64,000 nucleotides of DNA from assembly GCF_030158565.1 (NCBI RefSeq), contig NZ_JAOASQ010000070.1, positions 1 to 64,000 of the forward strand, given 5' to 3'. This document shows positions 18,432-25,134 of this stretch, one piece after another. The position numbers were made by a program, and so were the translations under genes. The stretch's first letter is position 1. Each line of letters opens with the position of its first letter. A model generated the notes under the pieces. That model ran no database searches and had not been told where the DNA came from. It saw only the letters and a program-made list of their open reading frames with translations. Origin of the DNA: Limnohabitans sp. Its GTDB lineage: Bacteria > Pseudomonadota > Gammaproteobacteria > Burkholderiales > Burkholderiaceae_C.

Positions 18432-19618
18432 TGCCCGACAGCCGCAAGCAGCTGCTGCCCTTTGCGGCCATGTCGGCCGCGTATTTCGCGCACATCGGGT
18501 TTTTCAACCCCTACCTGCCGCTGTGGCTCAAAGAGATGGGCATGGGCCTGCTGGCCATCAGCGTGCTCACCTCGGTGCAGGCGGCCACCCGCTTGTTTGC
18601 GCCCTATGCCTGGGGTGCCTTGAGCGACCGCACGGGCGAGCGGGTCAAGCTGCTGCGCCTGGGCGCGGCGGTCGCGTTTGCATCGGCTTGTTTGCTCTGG
18701 CTGGACTGGGGGCCGGTGGGCTTGGGCTTGGTCTTGCTGGTCATGTTCACGCACACGAGTTCCATGATGCCCATGAGCGAAGCGGCCATGGCCCACCTGG
18801 TCAGCCAGGGTGGGGGCTTTGACGCCAAGCGCTATGGGCGCGTGCGCCTGTGGGGCTCGCTCGGTTTTCTGGTCACCGTGTTTGTCGCCGGGGCCTGGTT
18901 CGAGGCCTTTGGCATGCACCACTTTCCGGGCTGGACGGTGTTCAGCCTGGGCGCTGTGTTGCTCAGTGCTTTTTGGTTGCCCGATCTGAAAGAAGCGGCG
19001 CATGCCGAGCATGCGCACCTGCCGGTTTGGCCCGTGCTGGGGCAAAAACCGGTGCTCTGGTTTTTTGCGGCGGCGTTTTTCCATGTGCTCTCGCACATCG
19101 GCATTTATGTGTTTTTCTCGCTGTACCTGGATTCGTTGGGCTACAGCAAAACCATGATCGGCGTGCTTTGGGCGGTGTCGGTCGCGGTCGAAATCGTGTG
19201 GTTTTTCACCCAATCGCGCTGGCTGCCGCGTCTGCCTTTGACAGGCTGGCTGGTGGTGTGCTCGGCGGCCATGGTGCTGCGCATGGTGCTCACCACGGTG
19301 TGGGCCGATGTGCTGTGGGTCTTGTTGTTGGCGCAAGCCATCCATGCCCTGACCTTCGCGGCGCACCACACCGCTTGCATCGCCTTGTTGTCGCACCACT
19401 TTCCGGGTCGCTTGCGCGGGCGCGGTCAGGCGCTGTACACCGTGATCGCTTATGGTTTCCCAGGCGTTCTGGGGGGCTTGCTGGGCGGTGTGCTCAGTGA
19501 GCGCTGGGACTTGCAGTCGGTCTTTTTGGCCAGCGTGCTGACCAGCGGGGTGGCCACGGCTGCGGCGTACAAGGTGTGGCGTTTGCAGCATCCAAAAACG
19601 GCTTGGATGCCGACTTGA
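18431..19618 (+). CDS. MFS transporter (HcaT/3-phenylpropionate permease-like family)
   Basis: 395 residues with about twelve hydrophobic segments. YFAHIGFFNPYLPLWLKEMGM at the N-terminus and WGALSDRTGERVKLLRLG between helices 2 and 3 match the MFS_1-like group of nucleoside/phenylpropionate permeases; RYGRVRLWGSLGFLV is another conserved loop. The substrate is unknown. It overlaps aroC by one base (TGATG), so it is translated from the aroC message, an arrangement seen in related genomes. Confidence 0.88.
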   Translation: MPDSRKQLLPFAAMSAAYFAHIGFFNPYLPLWLKEMGMGLLAISVLTSVQAATRLFAPYAWGALSDRTGERVKLLRLGAAVAFASACLLWLDWGPVGLGLVLLVMFTHTSSMMPMSEAAMAHLVSQGGGFDAKRYGRVRLWGSLGFLVTVFVAGAWFEAFGMHHFPGWTVFSLGAVLLSAFWLPDLKEAAHAEHAHLPVWPVLGQKPVLWFFAAAFFHVLSHIGIYVFFSLYLDSLGYSKTMIGVLWAVSVAVEIVWFFTQSRWLPRLPLTGWLVVCSAAMVLRMVLTTVWADVLWVLLLAQAIHALTFAAHHTACIALLSHHFPGRLRGRGQALYTVIAYGFPGVLGGLLGGVLSERWDLQSVFLASVLTSGVATAAAYKVWRLQHPKTAWMPT

Positions 19619-19620
19619 GC

Positions 19621-20481
19621 ATGGGTCTTTTGCCTGCATTTTTACCCGCTGATTTGCAGCACGCACTGGCGGGTGTACAACGCCATGTCACGCACTGCGA
19701 CGGTGCCCAGACAGTCTGGCATGCCTGGGGTGATGCCGACAGGCCGGTGGTGGTCTTGCTGCATGGCGGCAGTGGCAGCTGGACGCATTGGGTGCGCAAC
19801 ATCGCGCCTTTGCAGGGCGCAGGCTGGCGCGTGCTGGTGCCTGACTTGCCGGGCTTTGGCGACTCCGATTTGCCGACAGGCTGCAGCGATGTGGATGGTT
19901 TGCCCGTGCATTTGCACGCGGGGCTGCAGCAGCTGAAACCAGCAGGCCCTGTGGCCTTGGTGGGTTTTTCGTTTGGGGGCATGACGGCGGCTTTGTGGCT
20001 GGCAGCTTTTCCGCAAGATGCGCAGCAGCTGGTGTTGGTGGGAGCGCCCGGCATGGGCTTCGCGGTGCCTGAGCGCATCCCGCTCAAGGGCTGGCGGCAT
20101 TTGCCCACCCCCGAGGCGCAGGCCCAGGTGCACCGGCACAACCTGATGGCACTCATGCTGCAAACGCCCGAGGCCCTGGACGATCTGGCGCTGAGCTTGC
20201 ACACGGCCAATGTGCAGCGCGACCGCATGCCGCGCAGGCGTTTGTCATCGACCGACATCGTGGCGCAAACCTTGCCAAAGTTGCAAGCCCGCGTGAGCGC
20301 CATCTATGGCGAACACGACGCCTTGTACCGCGGTCGTTTACCCGAGCTACAGGCGGCCATGCAGGGCTGGTCAACCCATTGGGGGCAGTGGCACACCGTG
20401 CCCGGGGCCGGGCATTGGGTGCAGTACGAGGCGGCCGATGCTTTCAATACGGCGCTGCTCAGTCAGTTGATGCCTCTTTGA
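19621..20481 (+). CDS. Alpha/beta hydrolase
   Basis: 286 residues. VVLLHGGSGSWTHWVRNI gives the oxyanion region, LVGFSFGGMTAAL the nucleophile Ser, IYGEHDALY the Asp, and VPGAGHWVQYEA the His. It resembles the esterase/haloperoxidase-like alpha/beta hydrolases. It begins two bases after the MFS stop, making it the third gene of the aroC run. Substrate unknown. Confidence 0.83.
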   Translation: MGLLPAFLPADLQHALAGVQRHVTHCDGAQTVWHAWGDADRPVVVLLHGGSGSWTHWVRNIAPLQGAGWRVLVPDLPGFGDSDLPTGCSDVDGLPVHLHAGLQQLKPAGPVALVGFSFGGMTAALWLAAFPQDAQQLVLVGAPGMGFAVPERIPLKGWRHLPTPEAQAQVHRHNLMALMLQTPEALDDLALSLHTANVQRDRMPRRRLSSTDIVAQTLPKLQARVSAIYGEHDALYRGRLPELQAAMQGWSTHWGQWHTVPGAGHWVQYEAADAFNTALLSQLMPL

Positions 20482-20483
20482 GA

Positions 20484-20507
20484 TAAAATAATTTATTAAT
20501 TATTTTA
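20484..20507. promoter_or_regulatory. AT-rich palindrome before the lipoprotein gene
   Basis: TAAAATAATT and AATTATTTTA form perfect 10-base arms around TATT, directly after the hydrolase stop and 27 bases before the lipoprotein start. The whole 20482-20534 gap is strikingly AT-rich against GC-rich surroundings and contains TATGTT and TATTAT, possible -10 elements. It may be a promoter/UP-element region, an operator, or a weak hairpin. Confidence 0.45.
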
Positions 20508-20534
20508 AAAAAACTAGTATGTTATTATTCAAAA

Positions 20535-20933
20535 ATGACATACCAAAAACTCCTGACCCTTAGCGCCGTCTGCGCTGTACTCGCTGGCTGTGCAACGGCT
20601 TCTAAAGACGTTCCCACTGCCTATATTTCTCCTATGCAGTATCAAGCCTACGAATGCAGCCAACTGTCTGCAGAATCGACACGCTTGCTGCAGCGTGTTA
20701 ACCAGCTGGGTGGAAGGTTGGATGAAGCTGCGGCCAATGACAAAGCGATTGCCACTGCGGGCGGCTTGTTGTTCTGGCCAGCTCTTTTCGCATTGGGTGG
20801 AACCAAGCAGCAGGAAGCAGAATACGGCCGACTCAAGGGCGAATACGATGCGGTACAACAAGCTGCCGTACAGAAAAAGTGCGAAGGAATAGTGCCGGTA
20901 AAGCCTGCAATTTCGTCAGAAATCAAAAACTGA
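20535..20933 (+). CDS. Small predicted outer-membrane or periplasmic lipoprotein
   Basis: 132 residues. The leader MTYQKLLTLSAVCAVLAGC has a good lipobox (LAGC), so the Cys at position 19 should be lipidated. The mature part has a YQAYECSQLSAES block, a short glycine-rich hydrophobic stretch (AGGLLFWPALFALGG) and a coiled segment EAEYGRLKGEYDAVQQAA. This pattern occurs in many uncharacterised small lipoproteins. Codon use is less GC-biased than in the neighbours, and it has its own AT-rich upstream region and terminator, so it is an independent unit, possibly acquired. Confidence 0.75.
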   Translation: MTYQKLLTLSAVCAVLAGCATASKDVPTAYISPMQYQAYECSQLSAESTRLLQRVNQLGGRLDEAAANDKAIATAGGLLFWPALFALGGTKQQEAEYGRLKGEYDAVQQAAVQKKCEGIVPVKPAISSEIKN

Positions 20934-20951
20934 TTCAAATCACCTTTAAGG

Positions 20952-20990
20952 ACCGCCATGCTGCGTGAGTTGCATGGCGGTTTTGCTTTA
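20952..20990 (+). terminator. Terminator after the lipoprotein gene
   Basis: ACCGCCATGC/GCATGGCGGT is a perfect 10-base-pair stem with a 10-base loop, followed by TTTGCTTTATTT. It ends the lipoprotein transcript 19 bases after its stop. Confidence 0.85.
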
Positions 20991-21129
20991 TTTGAGCCGT
21001 GTTCAAAGCGAGGTTGATGCCTTTCTCTGCACCATTTTCATGGTGACGAACAAGGACTTGTGGGCCAATGACGCCATCGTGGATCATTTGCGGCAAGATG
21101 CTGACATTTAATCTGTTGCAAAAGCCACC

Positions 21130-21789
21130 ATGACCACCACTTTGAAAATTGATTTCGTCTCTGACATCGCCTGCCCCTGGTGCGCTGTGGGTTTGGGCTC
21201 GCTCGAAAAAGCGCTGGAGCGCTTGCAAGGCGAAGTCAAGGCCGAGCTGCATTTTCAGCCGTTTGAATTGAACCCCCAGATGGGCCCCGGCGGCCAGGAC
21301 CTGGGCGAGCACTTGACCGAGAAATACGGCTCCACGCCCGAGCAGCAGGCGCAGATCCGTCAGGCCATCGCCGCGCGTGGTGCCGAGGTGGGCTTTGAAT
21401 TCCATCCCGGTGGCCGTGGCCGCGTGTACAACACCTTCGAGGCGCACCGCTTGCTGCACTGGGCTGAGGGCCAAGGAGATGGCCGTCAGCACGCCCTGAA
21501 GAAAGCCTTGTTGCGTGCCTACCAAGGTCGCGCTGAATGTGTCGAAGACCCGGAAGTTTTGTTGGCCGCCGTGGCCGAGGCGGGTCTGGATGTCGAGGCT
21601 GCGCGGGCCGTTCTGGCCAGCCAGGACAACGCCTTGGCCGTGCGCGAGCGTGAGCAGTTTTATACCCAGGCCGGCATCCGTTCAGTGCCAGCGGTGATCA
21701 TCAACGACCGCCATTTGATTTCCGGTGGTCAACCCGTCGAGGTGTTTGAACAAGCCTTGCGCCAGATCGCTGCAGGCCAGGTGTCTTGA
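21130..21789 (+). CDS. DsbA-family (FrnE-like) thiol-disulfide oxidoreductase
   Basis: 219 residues with no signal peptide, so cytosolic. DFVSDIACPWCAVG gives a CxxC redox centre at C15/C18, and GIRSVPAVIINDRHLISGGQPVEVFEQAL is the conserved cis-Pro and C-terminal block. The group includes FrnE and 2-hydroxychromene-2-carboxylate isomerase relatives, whose natural substrates are mostly unknown. It is the first gene of a six-gene plus-strand operon; the dioxygenase follows after 17 bases. Confidence 0.87.
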   Translation: MTTTLKIDFVSDIACPWCAVGLGSLEKALERLQGEVKAELHFQPFELNPQMGPGGQDLGEHLTEKYGSTPEQQAQIRQAIAARGAEVGFEFHPGGRGRVYNTFEAHRLLHWAEGQGDGRQHALKKALLRAYQGRAECVEDPEVLLAAVAEAGLDVEAARAVLASQDNALAVREREQFYTQAGIRSVPAVIINDRHLISGGQPVEVFEQALRQIAAGQVS

Positions 21790-21806
21790 GCGCAGGTCAG
21801 ACCGCC

Positions 21807-22616
21807 ATGCCTCGCACACCGGTTTTGTTTGTTTCGCATGGCTCACCCATGTTTGCGCTCAACCCCGGCACCACAGGGCCTGCTTTGACCGCTTGGGTGC
21901 AGGCCCATGCGCCAACGCAAGCCTTGAAGGGCATCGTGATCATGTCGCCGCACTGGATGACGCGGGGCATTGGCGTCATGACGACGCCTGAGCCCGAGAC
22001 TTGGCACGACTTTGGCGGTTTCCCGGATGCGCTGTACCAGCTGCAATACCCGGCCAAGGGCGATCCCGCCTTGGCACGCCAGGTGCTGGATTTGCTGCAG
22101 GCCGCCGACTTGCCCTGCGGCGAAGACCCCGAGCGCCCTTATGACCACGGCGCCTGGATTCCCTTGCGCCAGATGTACCCCGATGCCATGGTGCCTGTGG
22201 TGCAGGTGTCTTTGCCCGCCTATGTGCCCACCTCGGAAATTTACGCCATCGGTCAGGCCCTGGCGCCACTGCGTGAGCAAGGCATCTTGCTGATCGGCTC
22301 GGGCAGCATGACGCACAACCTGCGCGAGCTGCGGCGCGAAGACGGCCCGACCGAGCCTTATGTGACCGACTTTTGCGCTTGGGTGGAGCACACCTTGCAC
22401 AGCTGCGATCTGAGCGCCATGCTGGACTACCGCGCCCGAGCGCCGGGTGCTGCGCGTGCGCACCCCACGGACGAGCACTTCCTGCCGATCTACTTTGCTT
22501 TGGGGGCTGCGGGCTGGGGGCAAAGCCCCGAGGTTTTGCCGCAGTACATCAGCCACGAGGTGATTTACGGATCGCTGTCGATGGATGCTTTCAGTCTGGA
22601 GGGATCGCATGCTTGA
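21807..22616 (+). CDS. DODA/LigB-type extradiol ring-cleavage dioxygenase
   Basis: 269 residues. FVSHGSPMFAL and MSPHWMTRG supply two metal-ligand histidines, and PYDHGAWIPLRQMYP and GSGSMTHNLRELRR are the other catalytic blocks of the class III extradiol family (YgiD/DODA), which opens catechol-type rings using Fe or Zn. The ATG at 21807 is preferred to a TTG seven codons earlier that overlaps the DsbA-like gene. Its 3' end overlaps the next gene by eight bases. Substrate not known. Confidence 0.88.
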   Translation: MPRTPVLFVSHGSPMFALNPGTTGPALTAWVQAHAPTQALKGIVIMSPHWMTRGIGVMTTPEPETWHDFGGFPDALYQLQYPAKGDPALARQVLDLLQAADLPCGEDPERPYDHGAWIPLRQMYPDAMVPVVQVSLPAYVPTSEIYAIGQALAPLREQGILLIGSGSMTHNLRELRREDGPTEPYVTDFCAWVEHTLHSCDLSAMLDYRARAPGAARAHPTDEHFLPIYFALGAAGWGQSPEVLPQYISHEVIYGSLSMDAFSLEGSHA

Positions 22617-23181
22617 CCGTCGTCAATGGCTGCAGTGGGCCGCAGGTGGCGCTGCCACGGTGTCTGCCCGCTGGGCAGCTGCCCAGACGCCACCTTCTGA
22701 GCTTGCCGAGCTTTGGCGCCGGTCGCGCGGGGTGGTGATGCTCCGCCACGCCAGCACCGAGCCCGGCGTGGGCGATCCGCCGGGTTTCACTTTGGGGCAG
22801 TGCAGCACCCAGCGCAACTTGAGCGCGCAGGGGCGTGCGCAGTCGCAGGCCATGGGCCGCTGGATGGTGCAGCAGCAACTGCGCCCGGATGCTGTGCTCA
22901 GCAGCCAGTGGTGCCGCTGCCGGGACACGGCACAGCTGGCGTTCGGGCGGGCCGAAGATTGGCCTGCGTTGAATTCCACTTTTGCTGGGCAGGGTGAAGC
23001 GGCCGCTCAGGAAGAGGCCATGCGGACGCGGCTGCGCCAGATGCCCGATTCCCGCATGGAGGTCTGGGTGACCCACCAAGTCAACATGACCGCCTTGACC
23101 GGGGCCTATCCCGACTTGGGTGAAGCCTTTTTGCTGGACCGGCAAGGCCGTTTGCTGGCCCGTGGGCGGATGGCGGCATGA
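22609..23181 (+). CDS. Exported histidine phosphatase (phosphoglycerate-mutase fold)
   Basis: 190 residues. The N-terminus MLDRRQWLQWAAGGAATVSARWAAAQ looks like a Tat signal, suggesting periplasmic location. VVMLRHASTEPGVGDPPGF holds the phosphate-accepting His (RH motif), CSTQRNLSAQGRAQSQAMG and SSQWCRCRDTAQLAFG follow, and VTHQVNMTALTG contains the second His. This is the exported branch of the histidine phosphatase superfamily. The start lies eight bases inside the dioxygenase gene, with GGAGGG as ribosome site. Confidence 0.85.
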   Translation: MLDRRQWLQWAAGGAATVSARWAAAQTPPSELAELWRRSRGVVMLRHASTEPGVGDPPGFTLGQCSTQRNLSAQGRAQSQAMGRWMVQQQLRPDAVLSSQWCRCRDTAQLAFGRAEDWPALNSTFAGQGEAAAQEEAMRTRLRQMPDSRMEVWVTHQVNMTALTGAYPDLGEAFLLDRQGRLLARGRMAA

Positions 23182-23199
23182 ACGATCAGCCCTAGTTGT

Positions 23200-23565
23200 T
23201 TGACGGTGTATTTCGATGGCTCATGCCCGCTGTGTCGGCGCGAGATCGCCATGTACCGCCGCTTGCCCGAGGCCACGGCCATCGCTTGGGTGGACGTGAG
23301 TGCCGGAAAAGGCTTGGGCGGCGCGCTCAGCTGCGCGGCGGCCATGGCCCGCTTTCATGTGCGTGACCCCCAAGGACGCTTGTTCAGCGGTGCAGCCGCG
23401 TTCTCGCGCATGTGGCGGGTCTTCCCGGGCTGGCGATGGCTGGGCTATGTGTCGGCTTGGCCACCCATGTCCTGGGTTTTCGAGCTGGCTTACCGTTTGT
23501 TCTTGCCTTTGCGCCCGAGCTTGCAAAAGTGGGTTCGGCAATGGTCGGGGGAGGGGCGTTTGTGA
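23200..23565 (+). CDS. DCC-family putative thiol-disulfide oxidoreductase (DUF393)
   Basis: 121 residues. MTVYFDGSCPLCRREIAMYRRL has the DCC family N-terminus with a CxxC at C9/C12; VDVSAGKGLG and RDPQGRLFSGAAAFSRMWRVFPGWRWLG are the other conserved blocks, followed by a hydrophobic stretch. No ATG is available in frame; a TTG at 23200 fits the family start, with GTG at 23206 as the alternative. It is in the same frame as the preceding phosphatase, 18 bases after its TGA. A five-codon ATG...TAG frame (23178-23195) lies between them in another frame. Confidence 0.82.
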   Translation: MTVYFDGSCPLCRREIAMYRRLPEATAIAWVDVSAGKGLGGALSCAAAMARFHVRDPQGRLFSGAAAFSRMWRVFPGWRWLGYVSAWPPMSWVFELAYRLFLPLRPSLQKWVRQWSGEGRL

Positions 23566-24320
23566 GCTGCAGCAACCGTTTTTCCAAAGTGGGCACCCTG
23601 GTCGCTCTTGCCGCTTTGTGGGTCATGCACACCGCACTGGCGCAGGCCCAGGTGGGCGACAAGGTGGTGCTGCCATTTTTGACCATTGACCGCACGGAGG
23701 TCACCATCGCTCAATTTGAGCGTTATGTGCGGGCCACGGGCACCGTCACAAGGGCCGAAAAAGAAGGCGGTGGGTTTGAATACGGTGCAGGTTGGGAGCG
23801 CCGCCCGGGCTGGTCATGGCGCAAGCCAGATGGTGTGCCAGCGCGCAGCGACATGCCCGCTGTGCATTTGGATTTTGCCGAGGCCCAGGCTTATTGCCGT
23901 TGGGCGGGGGGCCGATTGCCGACGGGCGCTGAATGGCAAAAAGCCGGTTTCACCGAGTCACGCGATGCGCCGCCTGCGCCTTGGCTCCAGGGCCGCACTT
24001 ACCCTTGGACCACGGGTGACAGCCCGCAAGGGGCCAACACCAGTGACACTGACCCGTGGCCCCGCGCAGCGCCTGCGGGCGCCACGCGCGCAGGGGTCAA
24101 CGGTTTGTTCGACATGGGCGCCAATGTGTGGGAGTGGACCACCGACACGCAGGGCCCCGCCCGCAGAACGGTGGGCGGCTCCTGGTGGTACGGGTCTTTC
24201 AACATGAAGGCCGATGTGGTGGCGTTCAAGCCGGCAGATTTTTACGCGGTGTACATCGGCTTTCGCTGTGTGTACGACCACCAAGCTCCAGCGCCCGGCA
24301 AGGACAAGGCGCAGCCATGA
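23562..24320 (+). CDS. Exported formylglycine-generating-enzyme-like (SUMF1) protein
   Basis: 252 residues beginning at GTG inside GTGA, which overlaps the DCC stop by four bases; GGGGGAGGGG upstream is a good ribosome site. The leader GTLVALAALWVMHTALAQAQ is a Sec signal. FGE blocks are clear: IDRTEVTIAQFERYV, CRWAGGRLPTGAEWQKAG, NGLFDMGANVWEWTTD, VGGSWWYGSF and GFRCVYD. Authentic FGE carries two catalytic cysteines just after the RGGSW block; here that stretch has none, so formylglycine formation is unlikely and the domain probably has another role. Confidence 0.85.
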   Translation: MSCSNRFSKVGTLVALAALWVMHTALAQAQVGDKVVLPFLTIDRTEVTIAQFERYVRATGTVTRAEKEGGGFEYGAGWERRPGWSWRKPDGVPARSDMPAVHLDFAEAQAYCRWAGGRLPTGAEWQKAGFTESRDAPPAPWLQGRTYPWTTGDSPQGANTSDTDPWPRAAPAGATRAGVNGLFDMGANVWEWTTDTQGPARRTVGGSWWYGSFNMKADVVAFKPADFYAVYIGFRCVYDHQAPAPGKDKAQP

Positions 24321-25015
24321 TGCAGTCTTTGTCTCAAGGCTATCGGGCCCTGGTGTTGGGGGCGAGCGGTGCCATCGGTGGGGCTTTGGTGAACCAGCTG
24401 GGGTCAGATCCGCGCTGCCAGCAAGTGCATGCGCTGTCTCGGCAAAGCGATCCGGCATTCGATCTGTTGAACGAGGACAGCATGGCGGTTTGTGCGGCCG
24501 CGCTGGCGCACTTGGGGCCGTTTCATTTGGTCATCGATGCCACGGGTGCTTTGATGATCGATGGCCGGGGGCCTGAAAAACGCTTGGACGAGCTGAATGC
24601 AGATCATCTGCTGCGGGCCATGCAGCTCAATGCGGTGGGCCCGGCTTTGTTGCTCAAGCATTTCAGTCCCTTGCTGGCTTCGGGCGAACGTGTCATCTGG
24701 GCCAAGCTGTCGGCGCGTGTGGGCAGCATCGAAGACAACCGCAAGGGCGGATGGTACGGCTACCGCGCAGCCAAGGCGGCACTGAACATGCTGCTGCAAA
24801 CGGCGGCCATCGAGATCAGCCGTCGCAGGCCTTTGGCTGTGGTGGCCGCTTTGCAGCCTGGCACGGTGCGTTCGACCTTGAGCCAGCCCTTTGTGGGTGA
24901 CGATGCGCTGGCGCCCGAGGTCTCGGCCGAGCGTTTGCTGGCGGTGCTCGATGGCTTGCAGTCCAACGGCCGGGCGCAGTTTGTGGATCACCAAGGGCAG
25001 ACCATTCCCTGGTGA
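24317..25015 (+). CDS. Short-chain dehydrogenase/reductase
   Basis: 232 residues. ALVLGASGAIGGALV is the glycine-rich nucleotide-binding motif, DATGA takes the place of NNAG, and YRAAK is the catalytic YxxxK after WAKLSARVG. It belongs to the CsgA/sniffer-like short SDRs. The ATG overlaps the FGE-like gene stop (ATGA), so it ends the six-gene operon. The 119-base gap after it shows no clear terminator. Confidence 0.87.
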   Translation: MMQSLSQGYRALVLGASGAIGGALVNQLGSDPRCQQVHALSRQSDPAFDLLNEDSMAVCAAALAHLGPFHLVIDATGALMIDGRGPEKRLDELNADHLLRAMQLNAVGPALLLKHFSPLLASGERVIWAKLSARVGSIEDNRKGGWYGYRAAKAALNMLLQTAAIEISRRRPLAVVAALQPGTVRSTLSQPFVGDDALAPEVSAERLLAVLDGLQSNGRAQFVDHQGQTIPW

Positions 25016-25134
25016 ATCGAGGGTGCCAAGTTACCCCCGTGCACTGTGCGTCAAGCTGTGGATAAACCCATGAACAAGCGCTGAAACCCGCATGCCCGTT
25101 GGCTCAGCGGAGCATGCCCAATGTTTAAGCAGGT

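Noticed and set aside
23178-23195. Five-codon reading frame between the phosphatase and DCC genes
   Set aside because: Too short to support as a gene; it may only help reinitiation.
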